The notes below the pieces were generated by a model. It had not been told where the DNA came from, did no database searches, and was given only the letters and a program-made list of their open reading frames with translations. Below are positions 1 through 8,800 of a stretch of DNA of 64,000 nucleotides, piece by piece. The stretch covers positions 55,291 to 119,290 of the forward strand of contig DYJL01000010.1 of the NCBI GenBank assembly GCA_020723105.1, read 5' to 3'. The stretch comes from Nitrospira japonica. Lineage in GTDB: Bacteria > Nitrospirota > Thermodesulfovibrionia > UBA6902. The first letter of the stretch is position 1, and each line of letters begins with the position of its first letter. The position numbers were made by a program, and so were the translations under genes.

Positions 1-611
1 GAGCTGAAGTGGTTCAGCATTTGTAAGATTGCGCAGCGCTCTTTCTTGAGTCCGGGATATTTCCCACAGTCTCTGACTTCGCACCAGTCGTCTTCAAATG
101 CAAGACATTCATCAATAAGTGCGGGAACAAGCGGTTCGTATTTATACTGATAAATGCTCTTAAACTTGTTTATCTTGTTTTTCTTATCGTGAAATTTATT
201 GCCCTTCAACCGCACCAGTTCCTTTACGAGATAAACATAGTCGAAATGCTCGCGCTCTTCCTCAATAACAAAATTTTCCTGACTCCCCAGACAGGTATTA
301 ACGAAACTTTCAGGAACTCTTTCCAGGCAAGGGTCTTTTGTATGCTTTTTCAGATAGCCGTATATCTCTTTTAATACATCTGAAATCTGTGAATTGCCAA
401 CCGGGCAGAAAACAGATACAGGTTCTGTATCTTTAAGTATAATCAGGTTGCCATAAAGCAGAGACAGTTTAAAATTGTAAGCCTTTCTGAATGCAAATAT
501 GTTGGTGAAATTATACTCAGAGGCTTCGAGAGGATATTTTGACAGGAAGTCTTTGAATATCTCCTGACGGGACAAGTTTACATCTATAAAATCCGGGAAT
601 TCTGGCAACAT
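1..611 (-). CDS. DUF2156 family protein (LPG synthase C-terminal-like), 3' part outside window
   Basis: Reading the minus strand from an ATG at 611 gives 203 codons open to the window edge, beginning MLPEFPDFIDVNLSRQEIF. The order of segments (an opening aromatic and acidic stretch, FTNIFAFRKAYNF, LYGNLIILKD, VSVFCPVG, then a VIEEEREHFDYVY block) is what I know from DUF2156 proteins, whose fold resembles the acyltransferase-like C-terminal domain of lysylphosphatidylglycerol synthase. The biochemical role of this bacterial family is not established. The gene runs off the left edge, so roughly the last third is missing. Only a weak GAGA-type ribosome site precedes the start. It is separated from the tRNA-Asp gene, on the same strand, by about 125 bases. 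Confidence 0.75.
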   Translation of the reverse strand, partial: MLPEFPDFIDVNLSRQEIFKDFLSKYPLEASEYNFTNIFAFRKAYNFKLSLLYGNLIILKDTEPVSVFCPVGNSQISDVLKEIYGYLKKHTKDPCLERVPESFVNTCLGSQENFVIEEEREHFDYVYLVKELVRLKGNKFHDKKNKINKFKSIYQYKYEPLVPALIDECLAFEDDWCEVRDCGKYPGLKKERCAILQMLNHFS

Positions 612-736
612 TGTAATCTCATTATATCTCAAACGAGGAAGCGCTTAAAAGAGCGCGAATTGTTTATACGGGATGTGCGGGGAATGTTGAAGCAGAGTTC
701 CTTGCGAAAAGATTTCATTCAGATTTAATAAAAAAA

Positions 737-813
<77 letters not shown>

Positions 814-815
814 AG

Positions 816-892
816 CCAAGGGATAAGGATTAGGGATTAAGAGATAGTGGTCAGATGCTGCTTAATCCATATCCCTTAACCCTTAATCCACT
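816..892. repeat. Degenerate heptamer tract between two tRNA genes
   Basis: The spacer between tRNA-Asp and tRNA-Val is made largely of seven-base units of the type GATTAGG/GATAAGG, followed by an inverted part with CCCTTAA/CCCTTAATCC units. It belongs to the heptamer repeat family that is abundant between 6 and 28 kb. I see no gene in it. Confidence 0.6.
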
Positions 893-900
893 GTTATAAA

Positions 901-976
901 TGGTAGGCGGAACAGGGCTCGAACCTGTGACCCCAGCCTTGTAAGGGCTGTGCTCTCCCAACTGAGCTATCCGCCC
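901..976 (-). tRNA. tRNA-Val (TAC anticodon)
   Basis: On the minus strand the 76-nt gene starts GGGCGGATAGCTCAGTTGGG. The anticodon loop CTTACAA carries TAC, the T loop has GGTTCGAGCC, and CCA is encoded at the 3' end. The acceptor stem closes with one G-U pair. Confidence 0.97.
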
Positions 977-1110
977 GTCATGATTCTTCAGATTGAATAA
1001 TATAACAGATACGCAGGGAAAAATTAAACCCTGTTTGATAAAAACACAGTTATTAAGATACAATTACTTAACTTTTACACTGTTTATGAAACCATAGAAG
1101 GATAAAGTAC

Positions 1111-1890
1111 ATGAAAAAAGTTTTACTGGTTTTTGCAAGCATTTTTTTTATAGTAGCATGCTCCTCCAATAAAACAGCGCTAAAGGAAAACCAGCCATTT
1201 AATGCCGAGGAGTCATTTAAAAAGGCAAATAACCTGATGGAACAACGTTCTTATGAAGAGGCCCGGGGGATTTTTGAAGATATTAAGGCCCGGGACGCCT
1301 CTCAACAATATGCAGCCCTGGCAAAATTGCGCATTGCTGATACTTATTTTGAGGACGGCTCTTACGAAGAAGCTGTAACCGAATACGAAACCTTTCTTGA
1401 AGCAGATCCATATAATAAATATGCTTCATATGCCCAATATAAGCTTGCCATGAGTTTCTTTAAACAGATAAAAGGGGTTGATATCAGTTATTCGACAGCA
1501 CAAAGGGCCTTGAAAGAGTTTGAAAAACTCCAGAGAAATTACCCAAGAAATCCATATATGGATGTTACCGAGAGCAGGATAACTGCATGCCGGCGCATGC
1601 TTGCTGAATATGAATTTTATGTGGGAAGTTTTTACTTTAACAAGGGCTCTTATGAAGCGGCAGCGCAGCGTTTCAATAATCTGCTTAGTAATTATCCTGA
1701 CTCCTTAAAAGAACCGGAGGCGTTGTATTACCTTGGTCTCTCCTACGAAAACATGGGGCAGAGGGGCCTGGCTCTGAAAAGCTTACAAGCCCTCATCGAG
1801 AAATTTCCATCATTAGCAGTTTCCAGGGATGCAAAAAAACATCTGGCTTCATTTAGTTATCTGATAATTAAAAGTAACAGCGAGAAGTGA
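1111..1890 (+). CDS. bamD: Outer membrane assembly lipoprotein BamD (YfiO/ComL family)
   Basis: BamD is the essential lipoprotein of the BAM complex that inserts beta-barrel proteins into the outer membrane. The 259-residue product has a lipoprotein signal with lipobox IVAC (Cys17) followed by SSN. Tetratricopeptide-type helical repeats follow, about every 35-45 residues, including EESFKKANNLMEQRSYEEA, YEEAVTEYETFLEADPYN and YEAAAQRFNNLLSNYPDS. Length and repeat layout match the family (about 240-280 residues). A GAAGGATAAAGT sequence precedes the ATG. It overlaps the next gene by four bases (GTGA), so the two are probably translationally coupled. Confidence 0.88.
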   Translation: MKKVLLVFASIFFIVACSSNKTALKENQPFNAEESFKKANNLMEQRSYEEARGIFEDIKARDASQQYAALAKLRIADTYFEDGSYEEAVTEYETFLEADPYNKYASYAQYKLAMSFFKQIKGVDISYSTAQRALKEFEKLQRNYPRNPYMDVTESRITACRRMLAEYEFYVGSFYFNKGSYEAAAQRFNNLLSNYPDSLKEPEALYYLGLSYENMGQRGLALKSLQALIEKFPSLAVSRDAKKHLASFSYLIIKSNSEK

Positions 1891-2510
1891 AATATTATCC
1901 AGTCTTCCTGAATCTCAAAGGTAAAAATGTTGTTGTAATAGGCGGCGGCAGGGTTGCGGAAAGAAAGGCGCGTATGCTTATAAAAGCAGGCGCTTCGGTA
2001 AGGATAATAAGCCCTTCCCTTACACATAATCTGAAAAAACTGCACGAGGCCGGCAAACTCACATATATAAAACGAACTTATAAAAAAGGAGACCTCAGGA
2101 AAGCCTTTCTCGTAATTGCCGCTACTTCCTCGCAACAAATAAATACAAAGATAGCAAACGATGCAGAATTTCTGATTAATGTGATTGATATGCCGTCAGA
2201 GGGAAATTTTATTGCTCCTTCCGTTGTCAACCGCGGACCGCTGACAATTGCCATCTCAACAGAAGGCGCAAGTCCTGCGATAGCAAAGGCTCTCAGAATG
2301 GAAATGGAACAGCTTTATGGTGCAGAGTTTGCACGGTATCTGAAGTTTACTGAGGTAATACGACAGAGGGCCATAAAGAAAATTACAGACAATAAAAAGA
2401 GAGAACGCTTTCTTAAATCCCTTGCATCTGCAGAGAAATTGAGGTCTCTCAGAACCAAAGGATTCCGCGCTGTATCTACAGCAGTATTAACCGCCTTTGA
2501 TAATCTCTAA
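1887..2510 (+). CDS. Precorrin-2 dehydrogenase / sirohydrochlorin ferrochelatase (Met8/CysG N-terminal type)
   Basis: This 207-residue protein opens with MKYYPVFLNLKGKNVVVIGG and a Rossmann GGGRVAERKA motif at about residues 19-29, then ISTEGASPAIAKALR, both hallmarks of the SirC/Met8 family. The enzyme oxidises precorrin-2 to sirohydrochlorin with NAD+; some members also insert iron. It has no uroporphyrinogen methyltransferase domain, so it is the free-standing form. The GTG start overlaps the bamD stop. Sirohydrochlorin is also the substrate of the CbiX cobaltochelatase encoded near 20 kb, so this gene may feed the cobalamin pathway as well as siroheme. That link is inference. Confidence 0.88.
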   Translation: MKYYPVFLNLKGKNVVVIGGGRVAERKARMLIKAGASVRIISPSLTHNLKKLHEAGKLTYIKRTYKKGDLRKAFLVIAATSSQQINTKIANDAEFLINVIDMPSEGNFIAPSVVNRGPLTIAISTEGASPAIAKALRMEMEQLYGAEFARYLKFTEVIRQRAIKKITDNKKRERFLKSLASAEKLRSLRTKGFRAVSTAVLTAFDNL

Positions 2511-2905
2511 ATTCCGGCTACTGATACTATTTCATTGTGGATTCTTTCAGCTTCTTCACGGTTGCCAAATGTTCCAACTCTAACGCCGATGGAAGAAACC
2601 TTCTGCCCCATGTCTTTCAATGAAATAAGAACCCTGGTTCCATCTTTCCTGACGGCCTCGATATCACCCTTGGCGCCTTCGTTCAGACTTCCTGATATGC
2701 TGATCTGAAGGTTAGCAAGCGCAGCATGAGTAGCGTCCCAGGCCTTTTTATATTCAAGGGGGTATTGCCTTTCAAGTTTGCCTTCTATAAATTTATATGT
2801 ACCTACACCTACACCAGCGCCCAATCCCCCTATCAGCAATACTTCGCATCCCCATAAAACCGTGAGTGATAATAACAAGGCTACCAATCTTGCAACTTTT
2901 TTCAT
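2507..2905 (-). CDS. DUF3568 family lipoprotein
   Basis: The 132-residue product has an N-terminal lipoprotein signal with lipobox LWGC (Cys20), then a glycine-rich segment and a small alpha/beta domain (LEYKKAWDATHAALANLQ, GTRVLISLKDMGQKV, IGVRVGTFGNREEAERIH). This is the DUF3568 pattern common in Nitrospirota and Deltaproteobacteria. The function is unknown and the protein is probably periplasmic or outer-membrane attached. It converges on the precorrin-2 dehydrogenase gene with a four-base overlap of the 3' ends. Confidence 0.8.
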   Translation of the reverse strand: MKKVARLVALLLSLTVLWGCEVLLIGGLGAGVGVGTYKFIEGKLERQYPLEYKKAWDATHAALANLQISISGSLNEGAKGDIEAVRKDGTRVLISLKDMGQKVSSIGVRVGTFGNREEAERIHNEIVSVAGI

Positions 2906-2994
2906 AGACCCTCCTCTGTTTTTAAACTATTAAAGAGATAACAAAAATTAAGATAAATTACAAGTAAAAAATTAAACCTGTCATAAATGCCGTT

Positions 2995-3612
2995 ATGTTA
3001 AAATTGACCATGCTGATTTTGTCTTTTACAAAAAAAAATTTCAACAGTATTTTTACAAAGGCATCGGAGATACTTAAAAACGGAGGTATTATAGCATATC
3101 CCACAGAAAGCTTTTACGCACTTGGAGTTCTGGCAACAGACGAGGATGCAATTAAAAAACTATATGACCTCAAAAACAGGCCGGCAGATAAACCCCTGCC
3201 GATAATTATTGGTGATATCAACCTGCTCGCCTCAGTTGTCAAAGAGATTCCAGATCAGGCGAAAGATCTGATAGTAAATTATTGGCCCGGGCCCTTAACT
3301 CTGATATTTGATGCGCAGGATAACATTCCTGATTTATTAACCGGCGGCCAGAGAAAGCTGGCAGTAAGAATCCCTGGTGAAAGTGTGGCTTTCCATATGG
3401 CAAAAGCCTTGAAAGTCCCCATTACATCTACCAGCGCCAATCCATCAGGATTTCCACCGGCTGACGAACCCGATACAATTTTGAAATACTTTGACGATAA
3501 AATAGATATGATTATTGACGGAGGAAAAACTCCGGGTGGAAAACCGTCTACAATCATTGACGTCACTGTTATGCCGCCGAAGATTTTAAGAGAGGGAGCG
3601 GTCAGCTTATAA
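2995..3612 (+). CDS. tsaC: L-threonylcarbamoyladenylate synthase (Sua5/YciO/YrdC family)
   Basis: The enzyme makes threonylcarbamoyl-AMP from threonine, bicarbonate and ATP for the tRNA t6A37 modification. The 205-residue product shows the family signature AYPTESFYALG at 34-44, the LKNRPADKPLP basic motif at 59-69, PGPLTLIF, and TSTSANPSG near 147. It is the short YrdC-like form, without the Sua5 C-terminal domain. The first 10-15 residues before FTKKNF may be excess, because a second ATG lies at 3010. Its 3' end overlaps the convergent phosphate transporter gene by eleven bases. Confidence 0.92.
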   Translation: MLKLTMLILSFTKKNFNSIFTKASEILKNGGIIAYPTESFYALGVLATDEDAIKKLYDLKNRPADKPLPIIIGDINLLASVVKEIPDQAKDLIVNYWPGPLTLIFDAQDNIPDLLTGGQRKLAVRIPGESVAFHMAKALKVPITSTSANPSGFPPADEPDTILKYFDDKIDMIIDGGKTPGGKPSTIIDVTVMPPKILREGAVSL

Positions 3613-4594
3613 GACTCAAGCCCCTGTAGATCAGCCAGGCCAGGATTGCGCACATGGGCAGAGTCAGTATCCATGCCACTACAATATTCCTTGCTATTCC
3701 CCAACGGACTGCCGAAGCCCTCTTGGTAGAACCCACCCCCATAATGGTTGATGAAATTATGTGTGTTGTTGAAAGCGGAAGTCCTATCCTTGAGGCAATC
3801 TCTATTACGGTTGCTGCTGCTGTCTCGGCCGCAAAACCATGGATAGGCTGCATATGGACCAGTCTTACTCCAAGTGTCTTTATAATCCTCCAGCCGCCTA
3901 AAGCCGTGCCGAGCGCCATGGCCACTGCACAGAGAATCATTACCCAATAGGGGACGTGGAAGTCCGGAAGCTTATAGTAGCTTATAAGCGCCATGGTTAT
4001 AATACCCATTGTTTTCTGGGCGTCATTATTGCCGTGGCTGAAGGCCATATAAGCCGCTGATACTATCTGAAGCCTGTTGAAGAATGAATTTACAAATGCG
4101 ATGGGCGACCGTCCAAAGAGCCACATGAGCAGCAGCATTAACAGAAAACCCAGGGCAAAACCGACGATGGGAGAAAAGATTAGCCCTATCAGAACCTTGT
4201 ATACGCCTTTCTGAAGGATAACTTCTGTTCCTGCGGTTGCTGTTGCTGCACCGAGTATGCTTGCCAAAAGCGCATGGCTTGAAGATGTAGGCAGTCCGAA
4301 ATACCAGGTGATTAAATCCCATATGATTGCAGACAGAAGGGCTGAGACTACTGTGAGCTGCGTGACACTTGCTGTCTCCACGAGGCCTGCTCCGACTGTT
4401 TTAGCCACTGCTGTGCCAGTCAGGGCGCCAATTAAATTCAATATTGCAGCCATTGAAACAGCCACCCGGGGCGAAAGCACCCTTGTTGATACTGATGTGG
4501 CTATTGCATTTGCTGTATCGTGGAAACCATTTATGAAATCAAAAATGGTAGCAAGTACGATTACACATACAAGGAGAGAATATGTATCATGCAT
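3602..4594 (-). CDS. pit: PiT family inorganic phosphate transporter
   Basis: This 330-residue polytopic membrane protein couples phosphate uptake to a proton or sodium gradient. It has the two inverted PiT signatures: GFHDTANAIATSV at about residues 23-35, and FSHGNNDAQKTMGI in the second half, plus GLPTSSSHALLASI and GLPLSTTHIISSTIMGVG. About ten hydrophobic segments are visible. The gene begins inside the end of the upstream DUF47 gene (8-base overlap), the usual pairing in which the DUF47 protein regulates or supports the transporter. Confidence 0.92.
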   Translation of the reverse strand: MHDTYSLLVCVIVLATIFDFINGFHDTANAIATSVSTRVLSPRVAVSMAAILNLIGALTGTAVAKTVGAGLVETASVTQLTVVSALLSAIIWDLITWYFGLPTSSSHALLASILGAATATAGTEVILQKGVYKVLIGLIFSPIVGFALGFLLMLLLMWLFGRSPIAFVNSFFNRLQIVSAAYMAFSHGNNDAQKTMGIITMALISYYKLPDFHVPYWVMILCAVAMALGTALGGWRIIKTLGVRLVHMQPIHGFAAETAAATVIEIASRIGLPLSTTHIISSTIMGVGSTKRASAVRWGIARNIVVAWILTLPMCAILAWLIYRGLSLIS

Positions 4595-5210
4595 GTTTAA
4601 GGACTATGCCTTCGAGGATATTTGCAACGTCTTCACATGTGTCGCTGGCGTCTTCAAGGTGTTCAAAAACCTCTTTCCATTTAATCACGAGGATAGGGTC
4701 TTTTATGTTATCGAACAATTTGACAAGCGCCTCCCGGAAGATTCTGTCACCCCTGTTTTCGAGCCTGTTTATTTCGATGCAATATTCCTGGATATATGAG
4801 TATTTTTTATCCTTGAGACAGTTGATGGCCTTGCTGATTATCTCTGTTGTTTCGTGAAGCGTCTTTGAAAGGTCTACAGCCTCAGGCGGAGGATTGTTTA
4901 GCCTGAATAAAACGGCCCTGTCAGCCGACGCCCATATTAAATCAAGGACATCGTCCAGACGGCTTATAAGGGCGTGAATGTCCTCCCTGTCAAGAGGTGT
5001 AATGAAGGTCTTATTGAGCCGTCTCATTACCTCGTGGGTGATCATATCTCCTTCCTGCTCGGCTTCGTATATCTCTTTTGCTCTGGTTTCGGCAGCTTCA
5101 AAATTGCCCATCATGTCAACAAGCGAGGCTGCGCCTCTGTTAACATTCTCAGAGGCTTTTTTAAACATTTCGAAGAAATCAATTTCCTTTGGAAAAATTT
5201 TCTTTATCAT
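4587..5210 (-). CDS. DUF47 / PhoU-like phosphate transport accessory protein
   Basis: The 207-residue all-helical protein is similar to the TIGR00153/DUF47 family, distant PhoU relatives that accompany PiT transporters. Visible features are FEMFKKASENVNRGAASLVDM at the start, EQEGDMITHEVMRRLNKTFI, TPLDREDIHALISRLDDVLD (the conserved metal-binding-like block) and ENRGDRIFREAL. It starts the two-gene operon with pit, with the promoter in the 80-base divergent gap shared with the DUF4416 gene. Confidence 0.88.
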   Translation of the reverse strand: MIKKIFPKEIDFFEMFKKASENVNRGAASLVDMMGNFEAAETRAKEIYEAEQEGDMITHEVMRRLNKTFITPLDREDIHALISRLDDVLDLIWASADRAVLFRLNNPPPEAVDLSKTLHETTEIISKAINCLKDKKYSYIQEYCIEINRLENRGDRIFREALVKLFDNIKDPILVIKWKEVFEHLEDASDTCEDVANILEGIVLKHA

Positions 5211-5291
5211 AGGGTATTATTTTCTTTATATTGTTGGTTAAAAGAATACTAAAATATATAATTAAAGTCAATTTGAAGAACGGAGTTTATT

Positions 5292-5837
5292 GTGAATAGA
5301 ATAACCCCCCAGCCCGTGAAATTGTTTGTCGGAATGCTTTCCCAGGATGAGTCTCTGCTGAATCAGATTGAGGAAACACTTCAGAGGATTTTTGGCCGTG
5401 TTGATATGGCAAGCCCCGTCTGGCAGTGGGAGCATACAAAGTATTATTCAAAAGAAATGGGGACCGGTTTAAAAAGGAAATTTATCTTTTTTCAGAAACT
5501 TATAAATCCAGAGACTGTTTCCGGGATAAAACTAAAAACCATAGAACTGGAAAAACAGTTTCTGAATGAGAATGGCGGAAGGAGGATAAACCTGGATCCC
5601 GGCTATATTGATGCAGCAAAGGTCGTTCTGGTTTCGACCAAAGACTTTTCACACAGGATTTATCTTGGCAACGGCATATATGGAGAAGTGACACTCATTT
5701 ATTCAGGCAATAATTATCAGATACTGCCGTACACTTATCCTGATTTCAGGACCGAAGAGTATTTTGAAATTTTCAGGAAAGCGAGAGAGATTTATAAGAA
5801 AACAAAAGATGATCAATCTCATCGATCAGCTCTTTAA
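5292..5837 (+). CDS. DUF4416 family protein
   Basis: The 181-residue protein starts at GTG (5292), preceded by a CGGAG ribosome site. Recognisable blocks are PVKLFVGMLSQDESLLNQ, FDMASPVWQWEHTKYYSKEMG-like text, INPETVSGIKLKTIELEKQF and NLDPGYIDAAKVVLVSTKDF, then HRIYLGNGIYGEVTLIYS. This matches DUF4416, a family of unknown function in Deltaproteobacteria and Nitrospirota. Its 3' end overlaps the convergent 3' end of the cobalamin superoperon by 65 bases. Confidence 0.85.
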   Translation: MNRITPQPVKLFVGMLSQDESLLNQIEETLQRIFGRVDMASPVWQWEHTKYYSKEMGTGLKRKFIFFQKLINPETVSGIKLKTIELEKQFLNENGGRRINLDPGYIDAAKVVLVSTKDFSHRIYLGNGIYGEVTLIYSGNNYQILPYTYPDFRTEEYFEIFRKAREIYKKTKDDQSHRSAL

Positions 5838-8800
5838 ACATACCTCCGTGACTTTTTGATTCCGAAAACAGTTCAGCCCGTATCTTCTGAATTTCAGGGT
5901 CCTCGCATCTTTCATATGTAATAGGCCCTTTCTGCAAGGCATGGCGTTCCAGTATCAAAAGCCTTTTCGCTTTCTCTGTAAATTGAATGAGTAAATCCTT
6001 GATCTTTTCCGTAGGGGTGTATTGCAATACACCCCTACAATCCTGATCCTTTGCAATCTCCGCAATCTCCTTCATCATCACATACAGTGTGCAATACTCA
6101 AGCCCCCTTACTCCCCGTCTCCATTGCAAGAGTATTGGATTTCTCCAGAACCAGAGAAAATTCCGCTCCCCGAAGGCAATCAGGTCGGTAACCGCCGCTT
6201 TAAGTTCAGAAATGATTTCACTGTTGACAAATGGGGATTGGATGTTAGGAATTGGGGATTGGATTTTACTGACCCCTGACCCCTGACCCCTGACCCCTGT
6301 CTTTAAATATTCCCACAAATTCTTCAAAACCTGCTGTCCATTGATATCATCCGGCGTATCGAAATGGACCAGCGAAAGGAGGACCTTACCTTTTCCGCAA
6401 CTTCCTTCGACGACTGCTGGTTCATTAAGCAGTCTTTTGGGATCGAGGTTTATTCCGTAGACCTTCTCAAGTTCTGCCCAGTTGCCGCTGGCTTCAATAT
6501 CGCCTGTATTTAAATCTGAACTGAATGAATCAGGCAATGCATTGCCATAGGTGGCAAGTATATTAATACTTTTATCTTCAATCACAAACTGCGAGGGCCA
6601 CCAGGCGTGAAAAACATTGCTGTAGGGACAGGCCTGTGTGCCTGCCCTGGGCAACCACATAGGGTTGCCCCTACAAGAGGGGATTATCCCTTCCCAAACC
6701 GGATGTTTGTTCACATTAAGGTGTATCCTTCCGCTGAAGCTCGGCACCCTTTCTTTTGTCGGTTTTCGTTTGATATTCAGAAGGCTAATTCCATTGAGCG
6801 TGGCGAGTCCGGCGCCTCCGCAGAAGCCGAGATAGCTGCCGCCGTTTTTTACAAATTCTCGTATCGCCTCTGTCCCTTTGTCACCCAGCGCCTTCTTTTT
6901 GTTCGACGCCCAGCCGCCAGGGACAAAGAGCATGCTGTATTTCTCAAGACATCCGTTTTTAATATCATCTGATCTTATGAGATTAAAAGGCAGACTCAGG
7001 TTTTGCAAAGCCTTATACGCCATGATCCCCCAGAGGAAAGACTCATCCCACAGCATGGCGGTCCCCCTTTTCTCCCCTTGTGAATTTCTAATTTCTCCCT
7101 CCTTGCCCCTACTCCCTACTCCCTGTTTTTTGTTCTCATATCCCCTTGGCGTTATCATCCGGTTATTCCAAACCATTGTCTGTGAGTTGCCTATTATCAC
7201 TGTGGTCTGCATATCTATATCGTGATTAAGCATGTCCCTGAGGTCTGTAATAATAAAATGTTCATTTTCCCTCATTGCTGCTTTCACAATTCCAATAGGG
7301 GTTTCAGGCTTTCTGTATTTGGAAATAATTTCCTGCGCCCTTTGAATGTGTTTCTGTCTCCCTTTGCTTTTTGGATTGTAGAGCGCAATAACAAAGTCTG
7401 CATTAGCAGCAGCTTTCAGCCTTTTCTCGATAACCTCCCATGGAGTAAGTCTGTCTGAAAGACTTATAGATGCAAAATCATGCATGAGCGGTGCGCCAAG
7501 ACGCGCTGCACAGGCATTCAGCGCTGAGATGCCGGGAATAACCTCGACAGACAGTGACTCCTGACTCTTAAGCAGTTCAAACACCAGTCCTGCCATTGCA
7601 TAAATACCGGGATCGCCTCCGCTTATTACAGAGACAGCCTTGCCTTCCAATGCAAGCTCGATTGCCTTCCTACATCTGTCAATCTCCTGAGTCATTCCAG
7701 TTGAGACAACCTCTTTGTCCTTGGTCAATTCTTTTATTAAATCAAGATATGTTCCGTATCCGACAATTACATCCGATTCCTTTATCGCCTCCTGCGCTCT
7801 CGGAGTGATGTGTTCAAGGCCCCCGGGACCAGTCCCGACGATATAGAGTTTAGAGTTATGAGTTATGAGTTTAGTAGGTAGTTTCGAATCTTGGATCTTG
7901 AATATTGAATTTTCTTTTTTCTTAACTCTTGACTCTTGACTCTTAACTCTCTCTGCTACCGCTACCGTCGCATTCCCTGACTTCTGTTTCGGGACCAGCA
8001 ACTTCATAGCTTCTGCTGCAAGCAATGCTGCGGGCTCTGCTACCGCATTTGCGCCAACTGCCTTTAAGACAGCTTTTGATTTTGTTATGCCCTTTACTCT
8101 ATTAAGTTCATCAGATGTAAATGTTCTGATCTCAAGATTATATTTTCCTGCAAAAGAAACCAGACCAGGTTCATTACCTTTCTTATCAATGGTTGCAATG
8201 GAATGAATGGAGGCAAAAGCAAGATTATTTTCCTTCAGGGTCTTTTTGACAACTTCCTCGATCTCATTAGCAGTTGTGCCGCTATTGCAGCCGATGCCGA
8301 TAACAAGGTTTTTGGGCCGAAGGTAGAGTCTGGAATTTGGAGTTTGGAATTTGGAATTTTTTTTATTCTCAATTCTTAACTCTAACCTCTTAACTCTTAA
8401 CTCTTTATTTGTTATCACCATATCTGCCAATTTCAACTCTTCAACCTTTTTAAATTCATCCGGCAATTGCATATCCACATCTGTATAAACTTGCAGCAAA
8501 CCCTTATTCAAAAGTCGTGTAGATATCTTAGGCAGCAAATTCCAGTTTTCAATAACAAGATTATTTTCATGTGCCCACAAATCTATAGACGGCACGCTGT
8601 TTACATCTGATGCCGTGGTGATAACAGCATTACCTCCAAGACGCATAGCGATTTCCTTTGCAAGATAATTGGCCCCGCCGAGATGGCCGCTCAGAAGACT
8701 GATGACATTTGAGCCGTTTTCATCAAGAACCACAACAGCAGGATCTGTTCTTTTATCTTTTAACAGCGGCGCAATTGTTCTCACAACAATGCCGGATGCC

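Noticed and set aside
4257..4799. 180-codon plus-strand frame opposite pit and the DUF47 gene
   Set aside because: It is a mirror of two well-supported genes on the other strand, with no family signal or ribosome site.
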